DNA from: a virus
DNA: 28,496 bases
Strand: one strand, 5' to 3'
Virus record (IMG/VR): IMGVR_UViG_3300012936_000121
Location: 1 to 28,496 of that record
Below, in pieces: positions 1 to 12,000 of this stretch (position 1 is the stretch's first letter; each line of letters opens with the position of its first letter). A program made the position numbers and the translations under genes. The notes below the pieces were generated by a model. The model was not told the origin of the DNA. It did no database searches and saw nothing but the letters and a program-made list of their open reading frames with translations.

Positions 1-3000
1 AACACTGCCTAGTGGAACTTGGTATAATCTAAATTTATATTCTCTTTCGGATGTTACTTTGAAAGTTTCACTATAGCCTGCTTTTAAAATTGTGTTGTTT
101 AATTTTACAATAGTAAACCACTCGTGTGGTTCTTGAGTAAATGGAGTTTGTGTAAGAGTAAACGTTGTAGTACTTCCGTCATGTACAAATGTATCTTTGA
201 CTACACTACTAAAGTTTTGTATACTGCCTTCAAAGATTGCAAATCTTATTATTGCGTCCAAAGCAGGCGGTTGTGCAAAACTTATTACCACATTGCCTGG
301 AGTGATATATCCTGCATCACTTTTTATAAGAACATGTTCTACAGATTTTCCATTTACAGTAATTAAACTTGTCATGTTTTCAGTAAATCTAATATTTGTT
401 AAAAAGTCTACAGTTGAACCATCTCCTATAAATTCGTCTATATCTAAAATATTAGATCCGCTGTACTCTAATGTAACTAAACTTACTTTTGAGTTGTCTG
501 CAGGAGCAGCAACAAATGTTATAGTTTTGTTAGTGTAATCAATTGTGTAATCAGTAGTAAGATTTTGTATTGTTCCATTTATTTTTACAAACAGTGCAGA
601 TTCAGTAACTGGTCTTGTTCCAATTTCAAAAGTTTTATTAACACCATCACCTCTATAGTTTCTGCTAATTATTTGGCTTGATCCTGCTGTAGGTCTTTCA
701 TAAACTTTAATGTCAACAGTATCTTGCACCCATCCAGGAACTAGTTCATCTGGACCTTTTGAGTTTGTTGGTGTTGTAAAGCTGTCACCGTCAACATTTA
801 TATCTTCAGGATTAAGTCCTCTCGCATTGCTGTATGCTAAATCACCACCAGTAAGTACTGTATCATAGTTTATATCAGTTGGTAAAAAGCTACCGTCACT
901 TGTAGTTTTTCTGATTACAATTATATCATCAGCACTAGTGGATATTCCTAATTCGTCTAAGAAAATAGTTGTTTGAACACCATCTCCTGTTATGCTACGC
1001 ATAATAGCATTTGGATTGGCAAATTGTGTACTATCATCTGTCCAATCAGGATCATCTAATCTCACGCCGTTTCTATATACGTTATAAAGTATTCCTTCCT
1101 CTAATGGTTTAGACAATGTCAATGACACTGTACTTCCATCTAATTCAAATTTTTCATCTTCAAAAGTTATATCATAAGTATCATATGATCCAGTAAACCA
1201 AGGAGCGGCATCCCAACCATTTGGTCCTCCAAAGTCAAAACTTTTTACTTCAACTCCTCCGTAATCAATGCCATCCATTAATTGACTTAGATCTTTATCA
1301 TACTGACCTGTTTGAGGATCATATACTAAATTAATTCTATCCTGTGCATGAAGTAAACTTATTTGTTTTTTGTATGTAACTACAATAGCAGACAAATTAT
1401 CTGGCGGAAGTGTTAATGTTATTCTACCTTTATATCTATCATAACCTTTGTTAGTATCCAATATATTTTCATATGTGTATTGACTCTTTAATAATTCTTC
1501 TCCAGCTACAGATACAAATACATTTGTAGATTTCATATCCATTGGCCACTGTAAATCATAAATGTATTTCGATCCTGTACCTACAAAATTTTCTGTTTCG
1601 TCAAGATTAGTAATTAAATACTTTCCAGACAGTCTATCTATTTTCATTACTGTGCTAATTGATCTAGCTAGAGATTGTCCTATAATCAAACTTAGTTTTG
1701 CAGGAGTACCTCCTTCATTCAAAGAACCTTCCACAGTAAGGGTTGGAGCATTTAAATAACCTTTGCCAGGATTTAAAACTTCAACATCTGTTACTCTACC
1801 ACCAGCACCTAGTTTTGTAATTGCTTTAGCACCAGTGCCGCCACCGCCTTCGATTCTAAGTATAGGCGGATATGTATAACCCGAACCGCCATCTGCGATT
1901 TTTATTTCTTGTACTACAAATCCTAAGTTGTCTTTCCAATTTTTTGCAGGATATGTTGTAGTAGAAAAATCACTGCCTTGAATTTTCCCGTCTACAACTT
2001 TCAAACTTGAAGTTTCTATTTTTTCTGTAGACTCGTTGTAATATGGTGGTAAATCAAAATCACTTGTTAAATTATTACTTAAATCTAATTTTTCATAACC
2101 ACTGACATATTCTCTTAGCTTTGTTTTGAATGGCTTTACTTCATCAATATATTCTTGGTAACTAGGTAAGTTATCATTATTGAATGTAATATCTTTTCTA
2201 AGTTCACCAACATTGTGCTTAGCCTTTATAAAACTTGTTTTGAATAACCAATCAACATATAGTTGTTCAGATAGTATATACCTTATACTTGCAAAAAATA
2301 GTTTGTTATATTCTACTTCTAATGTTTCAGTAAATAAATCATTTTTAATAGCAGTAGCTATAATTCGTGTTTCTGTAGTGGGCAAACTATCATAAAATTT
2401 TGTATCAAAACTTATTTCATCAAATCCATCAAATGATACTGTTGTATTATATATAGACTTCTTGAAATTAATTGTGCCATTTTGTCTACCTATAGTTTGA
2501 TAGTTGACTGTATAATCTACATTGCTTTGATCATCGATTTTTCTTAAAAGAAGCCAGCCGCCCGAACCAATATTGTTAATTTTTACAATATCATTTATCT
2601 CATCATCCAAACCATCAAGTTGATAGGAAAAATCAATAGTGTACTTAGGCTCGCTAAATGGTCCATATCCTGTCAAATACCAATCCTTATAATCCCAATA
2701 TAAGGTTGTGTTGTATGCTTGGCTCTGGAATCTATCCCAGCTGCTATTTTCAAAATTTCTTTCATACAATGACCACTTGCCTTGAATTTCTTCATCTGCT
2801 TTGACCAACACAGTGAATTTTCTAATTTCGATTAATGTGTTGTCATTATAATTTTTGCCTCCATTAACAATTTCAACATTAGTAATAGATCCTACACTGT
2901 TTAGTGTAAATTTAAATTCAGCATCTGAACCTATGCCTGTAATTTTGTATGTAGGTGGCACAAGATATCCTCTACCTGGATCAAGGACAGTAGTTCCTAC

Positions 3001-6000
3001 AATTACACCGTCTTTTACAGTGACCGTCATTGTAGCTTGTTTTGCTTTTGCTACACCTAAAAATTCTAAATCAGCTTTAGTGTCTACTGATGTGTCGTAA
3101 ACATTTGTTACCGCACTAGGTTGCGGCTCTTGCTTTTGTAAATTAACTAAACTTTTACTTTCCACAATAAGTTCTTTTTCAATTACTGTGTTTACTCTTT
3201 CTATATATTGTTTTAAAGCCTCTAAGCGGTTTACAAACCAACTTTGTCTAGGACTATTTAAAGTTCCATATTTTTGCTTTTCTCCTAAGTTAGGATCCGG
3301 AACTATTCTTCCGTACAAATCATAACCTACTAAACTGTCAATCCATTTCTTTTCAATATCTCTATTTGGTTTGCTTGTAGCTAAACCATCACTTACAATT
3401 TGATATTGGTTATGAATGTTTACATCTTTTTTATCTATTGTCCACCATTGTATTCCTATAGCAACATCGTCATTTTCTAAATATTTTTCTATGTTAAAAG
3501 CTGAAAAACTATCATTGCTGAATAAGCCTACAAATTCATATTGTTGATTATTAGGATCAGCTATTAACTGAGCTACTTCAGATGCTTTTAAACTTCTGCC
3601 TTCGACATCTGGTTTAATTTTCTTATCTTTTACCCAGTAGTAATATAAATTTGTAAATGTCTGCGATATAGGATCGAATTGTCTTTTTAAAGTATAAGCT
3701 GCATCTCCATATTTTGCCTGTCCTGATATACCTTCTGATATTCCTTCATCGGTGTCAGCTAAGTTATTCCATTCTGACGGCAGATACTTTGATTCTACCC
3801 ATTCGTACACATCGATAGTATTTCCTTCAAAAAGTTTGTTCCAGTTGTTTGCACTAAAACTAACATCACCTTGATATGCATTGTAAAACTTTGCGTTGGT
3901 TAAATCCCACCATAATTCACCAACATGTTGACTATGCCAAGCATCATTAGGATTATTAATTACTGATGTATCTGTTGCGGTATTATAAGAAGCAGGATCA
4001 TAGTAAAGTTTGAAACTTAAATTTTCCTCTGCAGGACCTGCAATTTTTCCTTGTACAGGATCAATATAATCAAGATATTTCAATAATTTTTTTGTTTTTG
4101 TATTATATAAAATTATTCTTTTAATCTTATCTAAATCAATTGTTTCTTTTGCTTCTCTAATTTTATTGTAAATCTTTTTAGCAGGATTTGGATTTCTAAA
4201 GTTAACAACAACACCTTTTTCGTTTTGATTATGGTTTACATTTGGTAATCCTACATATACATGTCCGTCCATAAGTAAAGCATGTTTGCCAAAAAATGTA
4301 ATTGGTTGTCTTTCTTTTTCTACAAATATCTCAAATCCAAGCGGTTGTCCATATATTAATTTACTTTCTATATTTTCATAAACATAAATTATACCTGAAT
4401 TATCTACTTCAAATTCAAATCTTGTAAAATCTTTATCAAATATTAATGTATTTGAATCAAATGTAGTATTTTTTCCGCTATCAGCATTTTTAGCATTAAC
4501 AACTAAATGCTTTCCATCAAAATCTATTTTGTCACCAAATTGTTCTGCACTATCGTTTTGAGGGCTTTCTAATGTTTGATCTAAATTCCAAGTGCGAGAT
4601 ACAGCATCATATTTGTATAGATAAACTCTTCCTTGATCATTTTTAATATCATCACTTAGAGGATCACTTATTGCAATAAACGTACCGTCATTGTTAATTG
4701 CAATACTATGTCCAAATTGTGCATGTGTAGAGGGTGCAGGTATATCAGCACTCCAACCATATTGTCCGTTATTATTTCTATATACCGCAACAACGTTAGG
4801 TTTGTCTGTATACTTAACATTTGTGATCAATACTTCACCGTCATCACTTAAATCAAAATCAGATGCAAAGTCATTCATATTTGTAAGTTCGATTGAACTG
4901 TCAACAGCACTATCATTAATAACTTTTAATCCTGTATCATTAGGAATATATCCTACGTAATCGATCATATCATCTGTTGAATCCCAGAATGTTGCATCAA
5001 ATGGTCCAGGAGTTAAATTTGTTATTGCATTAAACAGACTTCCATCATTATATACTATATCTCCGATATAATAATTTTTCGAAGCATCAAAATCACCTTT
5101 GAATTTTTTGTTCTTAGCATAGTCCCAAGCATAACTATTATTGTTTTCTGTACCAAATTTTAAAAAGAATATTTTGCCTTGATTTGAAACTGTTTCTGCA
5201 TCGGTTGCACTTACAAATGCTCTATATAAATCACCAATTCTTTTCAAAGCAACTTTAGCACCAAAGTAATTGTTTGTTTTTCTTTGTGGAGATACCACAG
5301 TCTGTGCTATTACATATTGCTGACCAAATCTTTCAAAAATTGATACATAACCTTCATTGGTGTAAGAGCTTGCTGAACCTGCAGATTGTGCCGTAACTTT
5401 GAATACTTCTGTCCAATCTAAATTTTCAGCACCAGGTATATTTGCCAACCTAGGTACTCCTAACACAGTTGAACTTTTATAAATCCAATATTCAACATCT
5501 TTTAGTTCAAATGTAGTTGGTACTGATATTGCTGTTGCAGAATCAAATACTAATAATTTTCCAATGCCTGCAGGTGCATAACCTAAACTTATTTGTTGTA
5601 TTTGACCCATTACCCTGTCGGTAGTATATATACCAACTCTGCCATAAACATCAGGATCAGGTCCACTGAATCCTTGAGTGCCTGGCAAAGCTAAAAATTC
5701 TATTTCAGCGTTATCGCCAAACAAATCACCTTTGCTAAAACTACCAGATACATTTTTAACATAAATTGTAACATCTCTAAAGTTACGTTTATAATACATG
5801 ACTTCAGCAGTTGCACCTGTAGTTACATCACGTACAATTTGGCCGGCACCGTTATCAATCCAACTTGTACCAACATATTGATATCTTGCAATTGGTTCGA
5901 AAGGTTCTCCGTCTAGTGTTTTAGTTACTCTGTAGTCAATATAGCCGTCCCATACATCAAATACACTATGCGTTTTATTAGTCAGTGTATACGATAAATT

Positions 6001-9000
6001 TATATCTGATGGCGATACAAGAATTCCTACGTCAGGCGCACTGTTTGGTCTAGACAATAAAGGTCCACTTTGTGAACCAGATAACTGGTCAACTGTGCTA
6101 AATGATCCTGTAACATTTTGCACTTGTATGTTGTTTGTATTAGTAGCTGAAGCAAATACTGTTGCTGTTGCTCCTGTATTATCTTGTGAAATAATTTCAC
6201 CTGCTACAACAGAAACATTGTTATTAACATTTAAAGTTGTTACTGTTTTTTTCAATCTATTGAAATAAAACTCTATTGAGTCACCTGGTGATATTGTGTC
6301 TGTCAATTCCTTTGGTGCTCTTGCTACCCAATATGGAGCTTCAAACGGATCTGAAACACCTAAAGGTCCCGGAGCGCCTTGAAAACTTAGTGATTGTATT
6401 AAACTATTGTCAGTATTGAGACTTTCAATAGTTGATGTAGCAGTATCTAAACTATTGTAATAATAATTTGAGCTTGCACTACTATCTGTGACAACATTTT
6501 TAACAACTAATCCTCTACCACTATCACTGTTTACTGTGCCTACTGTATAAGGATTACTAGACTGAATTAAAACGTATCCACCCAACTCTGAGCTTCCATC
6601 AAATGTAACATCGCTTGGTGCTACTGATTCATATTCTCCAATAAAATCGTTTCCGTCAATAAACAAACTATTGCTTAATGGAAAAGCACCGTTTGTATTG
6701 TTAACATATATAGTGACACTTCCTCCTGCAGTGAAAGTATAAACCACTGTTGCTGTAGCACCTTGTGTAGTTACGATATCACCTATTTGAGGAGTATTTG
6801 TAACCTGATCAACATATAAAATAGTGTCAATTTTTTTGGACACTGTGTGATTAGATTCTAAATATTCTTTTGTAATATAAGGAATAGAATTGTTAAAAGG
6901 CAATCTTTCTTGCAAAGTGATTTGCGTTTGATTAGCATTTGTTAATTTGTTCCAATGTAAAAATATCTCATCAGTTTCGCCTATTCCTTCATACATTGCC
7001 GGTGGAACACGTACTAAAAAGTGATCAGCTGTAATATTTGTAAATGGATAGTCTCCAGCAAGTAAACTATCTATATCTTCACTGCCTTCTTCATCTATAT
7101 TAAGGTTATAAATTATTTGATCATAATTTACAAAACTGTTAAATTCAATATTTGTTTCACTTCCTTGAATAGCATTATCTGCTGTCCAATACGATCCTTG
7201 ATAACTTACTATATCACCTGCACCATAATCTGTAGATGCCACGTAATTTCCTTTGAAAGTAGTTTTTACATTACTTGCATTCGGTGAACCAATAATAATG
7301 TATCTTCCATCTTTCGATATTTCAACACTGCTTCCAAATTTTTCGCCTGATGCAGCAACATTTACTGTAGGTAGTAAAACTTGGAACAACTCCCAGGTAG
7401 CAGCATCACTTGGTCTTTTGTAAATATACACTTTACCATTGCCGTCATCCGGTGCTCCTATAGCTAAAATTACATTTCTTTCATCAACAGACAAACCAAC
7501 ACCAAAATTAGTCAATGCCGTTTGAGGAGTTTTAATTGTATCTATCTGGTCAAAAGTATTTGTATTTTCAAGCACTGTCCATTTAGAATTTCCTTGATCG
7601 TCAATCCAGATTTTAAAACCTTTTTCATTTGATGTTTGTGCAATTAAATTAGCAGACTCAACATCTGTAGCTCTTACTGATCTAAATTTAGTAATTACAC
7701 CATCCGACTCTTCAAAGTCAGTTGGAGGGTTATCACTTTCTAATTCTATTCTATTTAGATTAACACTTTTAACTTTGTAAAAACCTTTGATAGGTGCAGT
7801 CTCAAATGTTGCTTCTTGTGTGCTATCTTCCGCATCAAAAGTTGTTTTAGAAATCCTAACGATTCCTAATATATCTCCCACTTTTACATCAGTTGGTGTT
7901 GATTGTAAATTCAAAGTAAAACTATCTGTTCCACTTGTAACACCATCTAAAACATAATTTGTGTCAACATATTGATATACATTCCAACTAAAGTCAACAT
8001 TACCAATCCATACATATTGATTATTTTTTATTTTATCAATATCTAATGATAAAAGATTATTGTATGTGCCAACTACAAAATTTACATCATCTGGATTGAC
8101 ATAACCACTGTCTTTTGTGAATCCTTTTGTAACAAGTTTTGTAGGAAAAGGTTTATGATTATAGTCTTTAGATTTTAAGTAAGTTTGGTACTCTTGTATT
8201 CTATAAACAAGATCAGTTTCTGCTCCAGTAACACGATTCGTTAACAGTATAGGTTGTGGTTGTAGTCTAAACGCTCTTTCGTCTAGTTTATATTCAACTT
8301 CGTCAAAACTCTCATTCCCACCATATTGTCCATCTTTGATAGCCCATTCTTCATAAAATTCTAAACTATCTTGATCAGCACTTGCTAACGCATCAAATAA
8401 TTTTGTTAATGCATTCTTTGTTCCTTTGTCTTGAATAAATCCTTGATAGAATTTATATTGACTCACATCATCGTTAACAATATTTTCTAAATATTTTCTT
8501 TTCTGATAACCGATAAGATGTTGTGCAAGTTTCTGTTGTTCTGAATCAAAATTATCACTGTCTAAATCGTAAAAATCTGCAAATTGGTTTGTCTTATAAT
8601 CCCAGTTGGCAAACAATCCAGAAGTAGGAGGTCCGTCTAGTCGGCTCCAGCTTTCAGCTTCGAAAATAGATGTACCAGGTGTTTTATTTTTTGCGGTATA
8701 ATAAAATTCTTTATATTTTACTACATCGCCTATTGCATAATCTTGCCATGCTTCCCATTCTGTAATTTTTGCATCGTCAAATATAAATCCTGGTATATTT
8801 AAACTGCCGTTCCAATCCGCAGTTCTATATCCTAATACTTTAATTCTTTCTTGTCTATAGCCCGGTTCTACATCATATATTACATCACCAAATACAGTGT
8901 AGTTGTCTATCAAACATACATGTTCTTTAGATACAAGAGGAATTTTTATGTGATATATTCCATCTGTAGTATCTGCCGTTCTAACACTAAAATTGTTATC

Positions 9001-12000
9001 ACTATCTTTTGCAAATTTTAAGTTTGTTGTAGGTAAAATTTTACCATCTGCTTTTAAAATGCTATAACCAAAAAATGTTTCTAAAACATTAGAAGCTGTA
9101 GCATAATTGCTACTAAAATTAATTTTATCTGCTCCTGGACTTAAACTAAGCACAGTGCCGGGACCCCAATTTTGTGTAGTCCAATATAAAAATTCCCTTA
9201 CACTTGTTTGCCAATCAGATACATCATAAGTGTCTTCTCTAAATTGACTAAAAGTAAATCCTAGTTCTTCTAAATACTTTCCATAACCTAATATAAAATC
9301 AACCACATCTTGAATATTTTCAAACAACGTACCGTAGTTTAAAACTTGCGAAGTTGTGGCAAATGTATTTCTCATAAATGCATCGCGTCCTCCTGTGGAA
9401 GGTAAAACAGCTAATTGCACATATTTGCTAGTATCAAATTCTGTAGTGCTTGTATGCGTTTCAGTTGCTCTATAATAAGCAGAACCATTTTTTACAACAA
9501 CACCTGATACATAAGTTTTGCCGGCATCCCAAGTTACAAATGCTTCTGACACGCCTCCTACATTTATTAAAGGATCGTTTGTTTTAGGAATGACTGGAAA
9601 ATAATTAAACACAGGATTAGTGTTATCATATCCTTTAATATAATAACCTTCTTCTTGTTTTTCTATTATAAGTCCACTGTATGTTACTTCTTGGGTAGGA
9701 AAACTAGAATTTAAAAATATTTTATAATTTTCATCAGGAACAAAAACATTTCCTTCGTTTAAAGGAGTTCTACTATCTAGAATTAATCTAAATTTATTTT
9801 TATCTGTAAATCCTCCAATTTTAAAACCGATTTGATTTCTAATATTAAAAATATTATCTTTATACTTTCCTATATTTTCTCTAGTCAGAGCAGTTTGATA
9901 ATCAAAAATATAATTTATTATTCCACTTGTAAAAATCTGACTTGTATCGTCTATTGTTGTAGGAAATACAATACTGTTAAGTTGTATCTGTTTACCTGCA
10001 TCCCCATATACAATTTGGTCTGCTAAATTTCTTGTTTGTCTAAGTCTATCAAAAGCGGTAGCAAATACTTTGCTAGGCCTATTAATTAACATGCTTCTAA
10101 TTATAGCAAAAGGATATTCACTACTTCTACGCCATGCAGCTTCTACAGGAGAACCATCTCCAAATTTAAAACTATCATTTGCAGACGCAATATTTAAATT
10201 TTTAATCAACCCGCTTCCGTTAGGGCTAAGTAATCTTCCCTCACTGTCAACCGGTAAATGATTTAGCAAATCAGGTCTAGCATATTTTTTATTAATTGTA
10301 AAATTAGGTTGTCTAATTATACCAGCTTGTATATCTTCCCAAAGTAACAAATTATTGCTAGTGTAAGGACCTGCTCCATATTCACTTTCCCACCATGTAG
10401 GCTTAACTGTAAAGCCTAGCATTTCCCAAGGATGGGTATGTGGACGATCTGTGTCATATGCATGCCTATATAATTCTCTCCACCAACCTGGGCAAAACTC
10501 TGTATCATTATATCTACTTTGTGAATAATTAAAAGTAAATTCATTATTCCTTTGGAAGTAATCATGTTTTGTATATTCTAAATCAACTAATCTTAACCAA
10601 GATGAAAATTCATTGATCATAGAATTATCTAAATCATTTTTTTCAATCCCTTGTGACCTATACAACCCTTTTGATAACTCATGAATATCAAATAATTTAG
10701 GATCATATTCTACTTTTAAATTATTATAAATTCTTTTTTCTAAATCTAATAACAAATTATCTCTAAAATCTTTAAAAGCTGTAACTTTACTTCCGTCATG
10801 GCCTTGTATTACAGGAGAGCCTTCAATCCATTCGTCATAATCATCTGTATCTTGTAAACCATGTCCAGAACCTGTATTAGGCATGTAAAATTGTGTTGCT
10901 AATCCTACAAAAGTATGTAAATGAGCTTGGCCACTTCCGCCTAGTTCTGTGTCTCTAGCCTGAGCTTCTTCTAAAGTAGCATACAATGGATAGAACCATC
11001 CTAGTTTCCCAGCTCCGTTTTGATTAGGACCTGCTACACCATAAAACTTATAAGGCCCTGTTGGTAGATCTGGTGGTAAATTTTGAACAGTATCGTCTAT
11101 ATATAGAAGTGGTTCATACTTAGGATACAAACCCAATTTTGTAGGAGTAGGAGGAACATATGAACCGTTAGTGTTATCATATTCGATGATATCTATAATA
11201 TCTCCAATTTGCTTAGTAGTTGTAACCACAGCAAATCCTTCACTATTAAAAGTGTAGTCTGCTCCATATGTAAGTTGTAATCCGTTTTGATAAACATGTA
11301 CTGCTTTTGTACTAGGAGTGGTAATATCAAAAATACTTGTCAATGCAAAAAATGTTTGATCAGTATCTTCAATAGTAATAGAATTTATTTTTTTGCCGCC
11401 TAATGGAACCATATCACTAAAGTAATACGGCATGGCATTAGTTTTATCTTTGATTAGATTTTCTAAAATTTTATCAACGTGTAACCTTACTGGTCCATCA
11501 TAACCTAATTGGTCAGCTGTTTCTAAAAATGATCTTTTAAATTTACCGTAATCTGATCTAGCACTACTGAGTGCTTTGACTGCATTACTATTTTCATCTA
11601 GTAAATGATATAAACTTAAATTAATAGGACCTGAATGTTTTAAAAACTTTTTACCTAATAAAGAAAGATTGCCTATATCTCTTAAATTGCTTGCTCCAGG
11701 AAACATACCTGTAAAATTATCTGACTCTTCAACAATAGTTCGCAAATGATCATTGACTTCACCTAAAGTAAATTGGTTTATATTATTGTTAAGAGGATTT
11801 TTTTCAAGATTATTTGCTATCTCATAATAACCGTTATTATTTTTTGCTTTACTGCTTCTTGTTTTAATTAAAACGATATCATTTTTATTAAGTTTTTCAA
11901 CAAAATTTATGCTACTTTTATTGTTGACATCTTGTAAAATATTATAATCAGTATCTTTCTTTTTGATTTCGTTGTTTACATATACTCTAATCCACAAATC

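Noticed and set aside
124-10261. Plus-strand frames of 60 to 115 codons across the left 10 kb
   Set aside because: All lie opposite the giant minus-strand gene, lack ribosome sites and show no recognisable protein pattern.
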